A DNA stretch of 64,000 bases from positions 18,482,038 through 18,546,037 of the forward strand of contig CM038923.1 in the NCBI GenBank assembly GCA_021904315.1, read 5' to 3'. Positions 1 to 10,723 of the stretch are shown here, piece by piece (position 1 is the first letter of the stretch; every line of letters begins with the position of its first letter). The position numbers and the translations under genes were made by a program. The stretch is from Sphagnum magellanicum. Its lineage: Eukaryota; Streptophyta; Sphagnopsida; Sphagnales; Sphagnaceae. The notes below the pieces were generated by a model, which was not told where the DNA came from, made no database searches, and saw only the letters and a list, made by a program, of their open reading frames with translations.

Positions 1-170
1 TGATAAGAAAAAGGGTCAAGGGAAAAAAAAAAAAAAAAAACTACTGACCAAGTAAAAAAAGAGAAAAAAAAAAGGCCCATGAAAAAAGTGAGAGCAAGGA
101 AAAAAAAAAGCATGATAAGAAAAGGGCTCAAGGGGAAAAAAAAAAAAACTATTGACCAAGTAAACTGACC
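1..170. repeat. purine-rich low-complexity repeat (A/G tracts)
   Basis: Short blocks such as GAGAGCAAGGAAAA, AAAGCATGATAAG and AAAGGCCCATGAAAAAAGTG alternate with A runs. The same blocks recur at 2540-2960 and 3105-3165, and as T-rich complements at 26040-27340. They always adjoin ISY1 fragments inside Helitrons. The Phe/Leu-rich open frames across them come from composition and are not genes. Confidence 0.75.
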
Positions 171-189
171 CCTGGGATTTGTGGCTTAC

Positions 190-410
190 CTCCTTTCCTC
201 CACTGTCGGTAACTTTAGGGCCAACTTTGGCATAATCCGGGCCTCCAAGCTCCAAGATCCTCACTTCCCAGTGCCCCTTCTCATGAATCAGCTTGTTGAT
301 CTCGTCATTGAGGTCACAGAGACAATGCTCTCTCAAGCCCGGATTCTGTATTTCTCGGCTTGCACAAACCTACTCAACATGGACTGCGCTTTCTCTTCAT
401 TTCGGGCCAT
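190..410 (-). pseudogene. ISY1: captured ISY1 fragment 1 (pre-mRNA splicing factor)
   Basis: ISY1 is a spliceosome-associated protein of the NineTeen-complex group. Starting from the ATG at 410, the minus strand encodes MARNEEKAQSMLSRFVQAE, the ISY1 N-terminus. After a one-base frame change it encodes EIQNPGLREHCLCDLNDEIN and then KGHWEVRILELGGPDYAKVG, ending DSGGKE at 190. A splice-donor-like GTAAGC follows at 189. The expected segment between FVQAE and EIQN (the KERRPFLASE..KW region of ISY1) is missing, so two non-adjacent exon parts are fused. The fragment keeps a GA/CT-repeat leader like a 5' UTR. It covers roughly the first third of the protein, lies inside a Helitron, and cannot make functional ISY1. 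Confidence 0.8.
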
Positions 411-835
411 GTCTTCACAAAACTCTGTCTCTGCCTCTCTGTCTCTATCTCTCTCTCTCTCTTCCCACTGAGGTTCACTATATGACCCTGCAAAAATATT
501 TCCACCGTCCGTCCGGAGTCAGCAGGTACTGGCACTATTTGTACCGAGGTGAGTCAGGGGAGGCTTCATCGAGCGGCTTCAGGGGCGGCTTCTGGGCCAG
601 AGTGACTCAGCACCCGCCGGCGCACCATCCATCCACTGGATGCCTGAACACCGGTTTCCATGGATCACACTAGGCCAGAGTGACTCAGCACCCGTCCGTG
701 AGCGGAGTCAAGGGAGGCTTCATCGCGCGGCTTCAGGGGCGGCTTCATTGGGCGGTACCATCGTTCTTTTAATATAAGAGACTAGTGTGTGCCCCGTGCC
801 TAAGGCACAAGTGTGTGTTTGAAATAAATCAAACT

Positions 836-1065
836 CCGGTTCTTTAACCTGTCGATACCCCCTCGGCCGATCCTTCGCATTTCCCACTCCAGTTCTTTAA
901 CTCGTTGATCCCCCTCGGCCGGTCCTCCGCATTTCCCACTCCGGTTTTGTAACCTGTCGATCCCCCCCCGGCCGATTCTTTGCATTTCCCCGGCCGGTTT
1001 CTTTAACCCGTCGATCCCCCTCGCCCGGTCCTTCGCATTTCCCACTCCGGTTCTTTAATGATTCT
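836..1065 (-). repeat. about 51-bp minisatellite in Helitron 3' region
   Basis: About four to five imperfect copies of a unit of roughly 51 bp. Read on the minus strand it is GGTTAAAGAACCGGAGTGGG followed by AAATGCGAAGGACCGGCCGA and GGGGGATCGAC. The same unit recurs at 35690-36030 (plus) and 59450-59860 (minus), each time just inside a Helitron 3' end. Confidence 0.85.
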
Positions 1066-1659
1066 GTGATTTTGTTTTTTTTTATGAAATACCCTAACCT
1101 AGTGATTCTTTTGATTCTGAAAATTTTCAAATACCCAGAACCAATGGTTCTTTCATTCTGTTTTTTTTCCTCCAAATAGTCAAAGCATATGGGTATTACA
1201 AAAAAATCAAATACCCACTCCACACTGGTATTCTTTTTGTCCACAACAACAGTTTCTGAAACCAACCAATGGTGCGCTAAATATGTTCCCATAGGTTCCC
1301 CAAACTCTTGTTCCCAATAGCACCACACGTGACACCTTATGTTACTCACATCTTTTGTCGAAAGGTAAATACTTGTCTTTACGTCAGTCATATCCTTTGT
1401 CGTAAGGTTGTTTTTTTTCTTCTTCCGGGTTTATTTCCTATTTCGTAGTCTTTACGTCAGTCATATCCTTTGTCCAAAGGTTTTTTTTTCTTCTTCTTCC
1501 TGGTTGATTTCCTTCCCATTCCGTAGCCACTGTTCGTACCGAGCAGAGTCAGGGGAAGGCTGTCAGCTTGTGTTGAGACCTAGAAAAGCTCCTTCATTTT
1601 GCCACTCAGTGTTGTGATCCTTTAGTTCATCTTCTTCCTCGCTTCAGTGCTGAAGGTGT

Positions 1660-2020
1660 CCAAAACATAACAAAAAGTTCCAAAAACCTGAGAGAAATCA
1701 ACACCCACAAAAATTGCAAGAATTGAGACAAATCAACACAGTCACAAATTGCAACAAAAACTGAGACAAAAATCAACACACATAAAAATTGCAAAAAGAA
1801 CTCAGACAAAAATCAACACACATAAAAATTGCAACAAAAACTGAGAAAAAAATTGACAGACATAAGATTTGCAACAAACTCTCAAACAAATCAACTCACA
1901 TAAAAATTGCAGTAACTGAAAGAAATCAATATACTAAAAAATTGCAACAAAAATTGAGAGAAAATAAAAAACACATAAAATTTGTAAAAACTGCAACAAA
2001 ATCACACACACACAAAATCA
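1660..2020 (+). repeat. about 40-bp A-rich tandem repeat
   Basis: About nine degenerate copies of a unit built from ATCAACACACATAAAAATTG followed by CAACAAAAACTGAGACAAAA. The copies decay towards the right. The open frames across it reflect the repeat (KIATK/HIKIA-type peptides) and are not taken as a gene. Confidence 0.8.
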
Positions 2021-2055
2021 CTTGACTTCGATTGGACATAGAAAAGAACAAAAAA

Positions 2056-2256
2056 AAGGAAGAGTTCAGGAAAGTCCAATATATGTACCGTCCTCAATAT
2101 CCACATGCAATAACTCTCGAGCAGCTTCCTTTAGGTGCAACTAATCCTGATACTCCAGAAACTCTTCAAGATCGGCGGAATCTTGATCTCACGTTTGATC
2201 TTACCATGCCATCATCAACACCCAGGCACAAAAAAGTAACCCTTGTCAGATATTAA
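2056..2256 (+). pseudogene. coding-like fragment of unknown origin inside a Helitron
   Basis: After the A-rich repeat the sequence becomes balanced in composition and stays open to a TAA at 2254-2256. It encodes a 60-70 residue stretch including EEFRKVQYMYRPQYPHAITL and LEQLPLGATNPDTPETLQDR, ending in MPSSTPRHKK. The composition looks like real protein and unlike its low-complexity surroundings. I do not recognise the family. It lies antisense to the host Helitron. It may be another captured host exon or a chance frame. Confidence 0.3.
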
Positions 2257-2529
2257 TGCAAAATACTATTATAACAGGCGTAAAATCTTTGAAGAACCTG
2301 TCTCAACCATGTAGACTTCAAATTTCCGAACGGCAGAGCCAACAAAAAAGAAAGAAACCCTCCTCACCCCCATTGCACAGTTAGGGCTTCATAGTCGCAG
2401 TAGTCTTTGGGACGTTGGACATTTATGGCCGCACACACTCGGGCCTTGGACATAACACCTGGCCGTCGTATCGATTTTCCTTCCTTTTGAGCTAATGACG
2501 GAAGGCTGAAGATGCTTGAGATGAAGTAG

Positions 2530-3170
2530 TTCTTTGATAGAGTAAAAAAAGAGAGAAAAAAAAAGGCCCATGAAAAAAGTGAACCCGTATGGTAATGTCC
2601 ACGTATGCACTCCACCGGGCAAGCAACCTGGCTCCCTCCCTCCTGCCCTCGCTCCCGTGTGTGTGTCTCATTCTCTTTCTCTCCCTGGCGGTTCTTTATA
2701 TTTTTCCAATTGCCGTTAAAAGAAAAAAAAGAGAATGAAAAAAGCCCAAGAAAAAAGTGAAAGCAAGGAAAAAAAATGGCCGAGGAAAAAAATGAGAGCA
2801 AGGAAAAAAAAAAGCATGATAGGGAAAAAGGCTCAAGGGAAAAAAAAAAAAAAAAACTAATGAGCAAGTAAAAAAAGAGAGAAAAAAAAAGGCCCATGAA
2901 AAAAGTGAGAGCAAGGGAAAAAAAAAAGCATGATAAGAAAAAGGCTGAAGGGAAAAAAAAAAAAAAACTACTGAGCAAGTAAACTGACCCTTTGGATTTG
3001 TGGCTTAACTCCTTTCCTTCATTGTCGCTAACTTTAGGGCCAACTGTGGCATAATCCGGGCCTCCAAGCTCCAAGATCCTCACTTCCCAGTGCCCCTTCT
3101 CACGAAAAAAATGAGAGCAAGGAAAAAAAAAAGCATGATAAAAAAAAGGCTCAAGGGGAAGTTCATCCTT
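2530..3170. repeat. purine-rich repeat blocks flanking ISY1 fragment 2
   Basis: Reiterations of AAAGGCCCATGAAAAAAGTG, GAGAGCAAGGAAAA and AAAGCATGATA with long A runs. They include one unit that reads GTGAACCCGTATGGTAATG, then a priming-like GC-rich stretch and GTGTGTGTCTC (2580-2690). That unit is the reverse complement of those at 26620-27340, so this is the same higher-order repeat in opposite orientation. Confidence 0.7.
3009..3104 (-). pseudogene. ISY1: captured ISY1 fragment 2 (short)
   Basis: The minus strand from 3104 encodes REKGHWEVRILELGGPDYAT and then VGPKVSDNEGKE, the end of the second ISY1 exon part. The upstream MARNEEK part is absent, and REKG abuts purine-rich repeat directly. 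The following donor reads TTAAGC where fragment 1 has GTAAGC, so this junction no longer has a GT. It is an internally truncated copy in the same Helitron. Confidence 0.75.
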
Positions 3171-3320
3171 CTTTTAATATAAGAGATGTTTGGATGATAA
3201 TAAGGTACTAAAGATATAAATTAAAACAGGCCAATGATAATCATGACAAAGCAATATAACACATAACGTTTTATATGTACCTGAAGTGGCTAGAAATATG
3301 ATGTCAACAAATGGATGACA

Positions 3321-4968
3321 TCATATTTCTATTTCTACTTCTTCCGTTCTTATTATTGGAAGCTTCATCCAATCTCTATATTTGATGAGAGCCAAAACAA
3401 TAGAACCAATAGCCATGGCAGTGCCAAGGAATGCTATTGGTGCATAATTGGCAACCAATATGGCAAAACAACTCACCACAAAAGAAACAAAGAAGATCAA
3501 CCCTGTTGGGGGTGGCCTTCTGGCATTGGAATGTTCATGTCCAGGGCTAGCTGCTGGTTTGGGGAATGTGTTATCCCCAGTTGTTTCCTTCTCAATGTTA
3601 CTGCCAAGTTTGACAATAGGACGAACTGGATCACCAAGAAATTCGACAATGGGATGAACTGGATCACGAAGCAATACTGGGCCATCAAGAAGTAGTCTCC
3701 CACTAGAATGCTCTCCAATGAGTTGTAACCTACACACAGCTTTGTTGTATCCCTCCTCCTCCTCTGGAATACTATCTGGAGTACCGGAGAAATGCTTCAA
3801 CATGTACTGTATGGATTCCAGGAGAGGGGTCCCCCGAGGATCCTTTGCATGATGCTTCAATTTGATTTTCAAATTGATTCTAGCACCAATGTATCCCTCC
3901 TCTGCCCAACAAACATTTGGAATCTGTGAAAGGCAGTGCAACATTTCTGATATGCACGGCAAAAGATTTTCAAGCTTGTTTTGTTTTTCTACAGCAAACT
4001 GGAACATCTCATTTGCTTCCTTATCATTCTGAGGAACACGGTGCCCAAGAGCATAACAGCATCCAAGCCCCACATATGCACAAGTAGCATCTTCCAATTT
4101 AATGGCTGCCTGATAACATCGGATTGCCTCCTCATGATTTTGCTCTGTACCAAGTCCAAGCTCAAAACACAGTCCAAGTCTGAACAGTGCCTCTGGGTTA
4201 TCATGTTCTGCTGCACTACTGAACAATTCAAATGCCTGTTCAAAGTCAGCCTGGTCATCAATCCAATTGCCAATATGCTTTCCCACTTTCAACTGCAGTT
4301 TGATCCAATCTGCACATCCTATGTACTGCTCCACAACGTCCAAGTTTTGCTTGTGGAATGCATCCAGTACTATGAGACTGTACACTTGTATCGGAAGATT
4401 CTCCTTCAAACTCTCCTGGAGACACTTCTGTAAACCCAGGGCACATGATAACTTATGGGCATCATGCTCATTGATGCATTTTAGAGGCGATGGATGCACA
4501 TGCCTCAAAAGTGCACCCTTGCAATGCACCAACATTTGGCAGATTTCAGGAAATTTGGGACGGTCTTCAGCCCTTGTGGCCCAACACCTCTCTATGAATG
4601 CTGACAAGTATGATGGGAAATCAGCCTTGGAAGGTAAAATAGGCCTCACACCTATTTTAATGTTTTAATGGATGTCAGTCCGCTGTACGTCAGCAAATGG
4701 TATCTCCCCAGTGAGGACCTCAAAGAAGACCATTGCAAAACTATACACATCAGCTGAGTTTGTGTATGCCATGTTGTCCAGCCCAAACACCTCAGGAGCC
4801 ATCCATGGAGTTGAACCCATATGCAGTGTGGTAAACCTGTCCTGCAACTTTGGAAGGCCAAAGTCTGTGACCTTAACATGCAAGGATGAGCGACTAGGGC
4901 AAGATTTTTGTTGCTGAAGATGTCCATGAGAACATTCTTTGACTTCAGATCATGGTGCATCACCTTTT
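3321..4968 (-). pseudogene. kinase-Sel1-TM pseudogene, copy A
   Basis: The minus strand carries the C-terminal two thirds of the kinase-Sel1 protein described for copy B. Kinase subdomains from MMHHDLKSKN through VTDFGLPK, GSTPWMAPEV and ADVYSFAMVFFEV are followed by the kinase C-lobe, Sel1-like repeats (EALFRLGLCFELGLGTEQN; CAYVGLGCCYALGHRVPQN) and a C-terminal hydrophobic pair (FFVSFVVSCFAILVANY; GTAMAIGSIVLALI). Three lesions are visible. The 5' half, including the glycine loop and N-terminal domain, is missing, with similarity to B ending near 4968. There is a one-base frame change before VTDFG, shared with B and C. A TAA near 4663 stands where B has a Gln codon (CAA) in DIYQKIKIG. A short internal duplication (DPVHPIVEFLGDPVRPIV) is absent from B. 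Confidence 0.85.
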
Positions 4969-5544
4969 TTTTGTGATTGTCAAATTGTGTGCAATAGGGA
5001 TGGAACCTTTTGTTGCATCACTTGTTTGAGGTGTCATCATGTTGGTTTGTGCATTATTGTGGAGTTTGAGATGAGTTCAAAGTAGTTGTAATTTTTTTCG
5101 CCTTTGGAGAGAAAAGTATCCATGTGCCTCATGCATCTAGAAGGCGAAAACATAGGTAGAAAGACTATTTGAACTATCATAATTGTAATTTTTTTTGGAT
5201 TGTAATTGAATTTAAAATGTAAAGCCATATTGAAAATTAATATGATAAAAATCAAAATGATCCATGTTGCAGTAAAATTACATGATACTCATATTTTTAA
5301 AATTGAATGAATTTTAAGAAAGTAGTACATTAATAGTGGATTTTTGAAATGATGACACCAAGTTTGTCACACAAATAAAATAAAAAAGTGGATTCAAAAA
5401 AATGTCATAATAATATTAAAATTAAAATTAAAAAAAAAACCACCATCAAATGAAGAATTTAATAATAACATGCATTGAAACTTTCTCAATACAAAGAAAT
5501 TTTTATTTTTAAAATATTAGAATGCCGTATTTTTGTTATTTATT
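4969..5544. other. A/T-rich spacer, no gene seen
   Basis: AT-rich sequence that replaces the 5' half of the kinase gene in copy A. It has a sequence-identical twin next to copy C at 62143-62718 and no counterpart next to copy B. The deletion that truncated A and C must therefore predate their duplication. Confidence 0.6.
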
Positions 5545-8089
5545 ATCCTTTATAGTCCATTTCATATTGAAATATTTAAAATTTCACATCAATTTTTGAA
5601 CCAATCACATGTTTAATGATATCTTAAAGGTGGTTTACTAATAATTTTGATTAAAAATTAAAGAATAATTTTTTAATTACAAGAATTTTAGCTAATGTAA
5701 AATGTAAAGTTTCAAAATATCAAAAATGAATCACCTAACCATATTTTTATTTTATAATTGATTGTTAGGCATGGAAAATAAGGCCATCATACTTTAGTCC
5801 CGTATGCTAACAATTCTCTCCAAAGTGGTTACCACCATATTTCTGATCGCACAATGGGTAGTGATGATGTTTTTTTTGTTTGTGTCATGGCCTTCTAGTT
5901 TTCTTTTGTCCTCTTACAACCTTATGATCATTTTGAAGGTGGGGTCAAGTTGGGTGCAATGCTTGTAGCATTGAACATTTGTTACCCATTGTTGTCAAAG
6001 TTGTTAGAATCACCAAAATTAATTTTTTATTTTACTAATGGCAACATTTTCTTCACTTCTTCTCACAAGTCTACCCACTGATATATGTTTTTTAACACAT
6101 GTTCAATGTTAATGAAGGCGAATGCACTACACTTTGGGTGTTTTGGTTTGTACAAATCTAGAGCTTTTGAATTGCATCTTTAGTCCATGTCTTTGATTCA
6201 CAAAGAAAAGCACAATAGGGTAGTTTCCTTTGAACTTGGTAACATCTTGTTCAATGACACCTCATTTTGTTTCCAAAGACCTTCCGAATCTGGGAGCATA
6301 ATCAATAGGACAAGTCTCATTGAAATGATGTTGCATTGTGTCACAAAATGTTGTAAACTTTTGCTCATTCCCTATCACCAAGTCTTACAATACATTGAGA
6401 AACAAACAACATGGTGAATGCTCTTCTTCCACAACAAAATTTTTACCATTTTTTGCTTTCAATTACCACTACACAAGGTCGCTAACTATTTGTAAATTCT
6501 TTGACAATGTTCAATGACACCATTTTGCACATGATGTTATACATACAAGGTATTAGGACCCTTTGATCCATCATAGATGAAAAGGTCAAAATCCTAATTT
6601 TTATTGGAGCTTTGATCGTTTTTAGTTTGAAATTACAATGGTGGGGGTGTGGTCTTGAACATTTCTTTTATGCCATCATTTTTTTTGCCATTGCTAGGGG
6701 TCTTAATGTACCCCAATGGAGATGCTCTTACCTTTCTAAGCTATAGCCAAATTTGGCTAAAAACTCTTGTGGATGGTTGCCAACCCACCTAGCTCACAAA
6801 ATTGGAAAGAATTCTTGATCCCATCTTATTATGAAAGTATATGTCATATATATATATATATATATATGTGCATTTCTACATTTTGCAATGCATGTGGATT
6901 AGCATGTGGTCATCAAGGGTTTTTTTTTATCAATTTTGTAATATTCAAAATTTCTCAAAATTTGTATGAGGAAAACAAAAAAAAATTCAAAGTTTTCCCC
7001 ATCTTTGTCAAAATGAAAAACATTGGTGCTTATAATGAATTTGTTCAAATTATGGTGACTAACTATTGGATTTTTTTTGATATTTTATCTTTATTCATTA
7101 TACTAATTACCTTGAAAATAATCTTATCATATGGATGTAATCACACTAACATGTATCGTTAGTAGTCATAATCACTATTTAATTTTGTGTATCTCCAATT
7201 GTAAAAAAATAAAAATTGGACTTATTTTTATGCAATGTTATTTTCAATATATTAGTATACATATCCAAAAAAATAAAAATCAATCTAATGAATAAAAACT
7301 TATTCAAAATTGTTTTTTATGTTATGTAACCAATGCTTTTAAACAATAATTAAGCATTAAAAACACACAAAACACAAGTTCATGTTTTTTTAGTGATGTA
7401 GTTGTGAATATATATATATATATAAACATTAACATAATAGTATTAACAAAACTTTGATTTTTAAAAAAAATTTAAAAATGATAAATTGAAAAGATTTAAA
7501 AAATATTCTTTAAAAAACACATTGAAAAAACACAAGTCTAAAAGGATAGGTGTGACTCCTATTAGAATGGTTGGACCCATATTTTCTCAAAACACCTTCA
7601 ATTTTTATTTTTAGAAAAAATTACAAAAGGCTAATAAAAATAAATTTAAAATATAAATCAATTTGATTATATTTTTAAATTTTTAATATAGGATTTTTGG
7701 TGTTTATCTTCGCAATGCAAATTGCATACTTGTCTTTCTTCACCTTCACATGTGCCATACTCATGTAAATGTTTTCACCCTACATTTACCTTTATAATTT
7801 TGCAATGCCATTATATCTTTACATTACTTGATTTGGAATTTTTAAAAGTGTATTTACAACACTTTTACATTTACCTTTACTACTTGGCTGATTTAATTTT
7901 TGAAATTTTCATATGTCCTTATTTTGGTGATATATTAAAATGAATTTACTCACTCAACATTGGTATTGGTTTTTGTCAACATGTTATAATAAATATATTT
8001 ATTTCACATCTTTTTTACAGTACTTATGTAAGTAGAAAGGAAGAGAGTTAATTTGTACATGGGTTGGAAGTAGGGAAATATGACCAATA

Positions 8090-8280
8090 TTTCAATACAC
8101 CTACCTCTATCTACCTACCTATTATCAACCCCAACTTACATATCACCACCAGTCAACAAACCCATTACCAAACCTAAAACTTTGTATCACCTACTTACCT
8201 ACCTACCAACCTATAACTCACCTATGTACTTATTAACCTATTTACAACCTACTTACTTATAACATACTTACCTACCTATG
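8090..8280. repeat. CTAC/ACCT-rich tetranucleotide tract
   Basis: Imperfect tetranucleotide repeats (CTACCTACCTATTA and similar). A near-copy lies at 56325-56515 in unit U3. The complementary GGTAGGTAGG motif is much expanded in Helitrons at 24545-24945, 34055-34290 and 34895-35145. Confidence 0.75.
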
Positions 8281-8419
8281 CAACTAAAAGATATTCTATG
8301 GATTGCTTTTGCACTTAAAAATCCAAATAGACCCATACCCTCCTTTCTTTCTTGCCTGGTTGCAAAATTCGCCCAAAACAAACACTGAGAATCTCTCTCA
8401 TATAAAATTTTGGTTAATG

Positions 8420-9010
8420 TGAATCACCAGTGGAGACACAGGTTACTCTCAGAAGTGTACTTGGTAGACCCACTGCCATCTTATCGAACCCTGCTTGCCG
8501 TAACTTGAGCATTAGGTTCATAGATGGAACGGGCCCTACTTGGTCTCTTACAAAGCACTTTTGGTAAAATTGTTTGCAAACTTTGCCACTCCAGGCTAAT
8601 GGTCGTGTCAATAGTCAATGTGTTCTTTAAACACTCAACCTCATTCCCATCCCCCCATTCTAGGATGATTTTTGTTGACAAATTGTACCACAGCCTTTTT
8701 TCTATGAAGATTTACCGACCAACTTTCTTCCCATTACCTGTTATTATTATTATTTGGGATAAGTTATTGGTGGACATTTCCTCCACTCCCTTTCTTGGGA
8801 ACTTTGTTGATAGGAACTCTTTCCCCATTTCCACCATTTTATTTGTTAATTGGACCTTGTTGGTGAAGTCCACCCTCAACCGGGCTTCTTTTGGGGGAGG
8901 ATCATTTGTCCATTCATGCCCCTCACCCCATTCCACCAATATGTGGGGATACTTTGTTGAAAAATTCTCTCCCAACCTTTTTTTCTGGACAGATTCGATT
9001 GCAACTTTAA
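8420..9010 (-). pseudogene. unrecognised decayed coding-like region
   Basis: The minus strand gives two discontinuous protein-like stretches. One includes EWGDGNEVECLKNTLTID, the other FSTKYPHILVEWGEGHEWTN and EARLRVDFTNKVQLTNKMVE. Both are conserved in the second copy at 56640-57260, although frames shift between and within copies. No start, conserved motif or splice structure emerges and I do not recognise a family. It may be an old transposon or gene remnant carried by the spacer. Confidence 0.25.
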
Positions 9011-9012
9011 TG

Positions 9013-9440
9013 CATGTGAATTATTTTTGAGGTTCATCCATTGTTGAACTTTGCCCCTTCCCCTTTTTTATTATGGAATGGGTCTCGTAGAGCCAATTAG
9101 GAACAGTATATTTATTCACATCTGAAGTGTGTTCTCCAACATCAATTCACATAATAAGTGAATACAATAACCTAACAGATTACATGGGGGAGAATTTGCC
9201 AAGGACATTTTCCCATTTCTCATTTAGTTATTCATTGGACAATTCATTGGTGAACTCTTAGGGTCAGGTCCAATGTAAGCTGCTCAACCACCATATCCAA
9301 GTAGTTTAGTAATCAAATTAGTGCAGGGTGTGCCACAAACTATTTGGCCACAGTCCCATGCCCCTACCGCACACAAACCGTAAAGAGCCGCTAATAGACC
9401 AATTGATAAAACTTGTAACAAATAAGCTAACTGGCAATAG
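9013..9440. other. about 430-bp segment present in U1, absent from U3
   Basis: Alignment of U1 with U3 breaks at GATTGCAACTTT (9009) and resumes at AGTTTCATGGCTGCCACC (about 9441), while U3 joins almost directly at 57255-57275. The extra DNA includes a hydrophobic minus-strand frame (9284-9478) with LAYLLQVLSIGLLAALYGL. I do not recognise it, and it lacks a supporting gene structure. It is either an insertion in U1 or a deletion in U3. No terminal repeats or target duplication are evident. Confidence 0.35.
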
Positions 9441-10723
9441 CCAGTTTCATGGCTGCCACCTGTGAGTGAATGTGCCAAAAGTTGAAATGCTTGGATCTAT
9501 GGAATCTCTCAAGTTGGTAGTCGAGCCCAGTAGTCATTGTTATCTCACATGCTAAACCATTTTCCATCACTAGATTCCAAAAAATAGTGATCCATCAGCT
9601 TACATGTGACCTCACCCTTTGCCCCACCTACATTTTGTGGGATCATTTGTCAACAAGTGACCTTTATTTGTTTGCATTCTATACCTATTTGATTTAGGTT
9701 GTTTGAAACTATGGTGAAACCTCCAATTGTAAATATGGGGATCATTCATCGTGAATTTTGATCCACCATTCCCATTTTCTTTCTTTTGGACAATATGCTA
9801 ACTTATTTACTTTTCGTGATTTTCATGTTGAACCAAGACAAGTTCCAATACTCAACTAAGCGTCCACTCTGTATGACAAATGTAAACCAATATGTAGTAG
9901 GATGGACATAAACTAATTCTACCTCATGTCCACTCCATGACTTTTGAATGAATGTGTATAGTCACACGGAAACAAATAATTGCCACTCTATCATCTATGA
10001 ATAAATATCATCATTGGATGATCCCCATGTAGCCATCATAATGCATATAACTTTGATATTGTAATGGATTGGATTATTATGTCCTACATGGAACTTGCTG
10101 AATCCAGCATTTTTCAAAACATTAGTGCTTTTGTTCACTATGACAACATAATCCAAAGAACATTACTTAAAATACACTTGGTGATAATGTTTACATTTGC
10201 CAAAGGAGTAATTTATCATATGCTCAAAATATAAAGTGCTTGAAGACTGCATTTAGAAGCCACTTTCCTTTCCATTCCAAATCCAGATGAAGAATTGGAG
10301 TGATAAAAACTCTTATTTTGTGCATATGTATGAATGTTTACATTTGTCTTTCTTCCATGCAACTTGTGTAGAGTCTTATGCCTGGTACAGCAATTAGATA
10401 TTTATGAATATGATTTCTATATGTACTTGACATGTGGCAATGTCATGCAAGTGACCTTATGGATCTGGAGTTACTGGAAGGGGCTTCCCTGCTCTTCCCA
10501 CCCCAACAGAACCTACATTTGAGTTAATAATTCACCTTCTGAATGACAAACCATCCCACTTAGAGAAGAGGCTTTCATGAACCACTTTATGTTTGGATGA
10601 TAATAAGGTACTAAAGATATAAATTAAAACAGGCCAATGATAATCATGACAAAGCAATATAACACATAACATTTTATATGTACCTGAAGTGGCTAGAAAT
10701 ATGATGTCAACAAATGGATGACA

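Larger units (their letters stand above)
1..781 (-). mobile_element. Helitron, 5' part (runs off the left edge)
   Basis: Read on the minus strand, position 781 begins TCTCTTATATTAAAAG, the same 5' terminus as the other Helitrons here. It starts exactly where the neighbouring element's CTAG 3' end (782-785) stops, so the two are head to tail. The body holds the GC-rich GAAGCCGCCCCTGAAGCCG motif (about 600-760), an ISY1 exon fragment with its GA-rich 5' leader (190-480), and purine-rich repeats (1-170). The same order of parts occurs on the plus strand at 25440-26100. The 3' end is outside the window, so the element's length is unknown. Confidence 0.6.
782..3186 (-). mobile_element. Helitron composite, 3' CTAG at 782, 5' TC at 3186
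   Basis: On the minus strand the 5' end at 3186 is TCTCTTATATTAAAAG, preceded by an A (3187). The 3' end is a hairpin (GTGCC-TTA-GGCAC, about 795-808), then GGGGCACACA and CTAG at 785-782, followed by T. A-T flanks, 5' TC, and a 3' hairpin plus CTRR are the Helitron hallmarks. The 3' portion (782-1530) matches the elements at 35228-36141 and 59327-60240: a 51-bp minisatellite, then a unique tract ending GGAATGGGAAGGAAAT. The 5' portion holds purine-rich repeats and an ISY1 fragment. No transposase is present, so it is non-autonomous and probably a fusion of two elements. Confidence 0.65.
5545..10589. repeat. duplicated spacer unit U1 of the kinase array
   Basis: Positions 5545-6826 match 13840-15110 (upstream of copy B, diverged) and 62719-64000 (upstream of copy C, apparently identical). 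Positions 5940-6390 and 6945-10582 match 54022-58557. The unit ends ACCACTTTA at 10589 and copy B's 3' flank TGTTTGGATG follows at once. It holds AT-rich sequence, a CTAC-rich tract and coding-like remnants, but no intact gene. U3 lacks about 560 bp present here (6390-6945) and about 430 bp at 9013-9440. Confidence 0.75.

Noticed and set aside
3981-4433. Plus-strand frames opposite the kinase copies (also 11360-11812 and 61155-61607).
   Set aside because: They are antisense shadows of the conserved kinase-Sel1 coding strand and have no independent motif.
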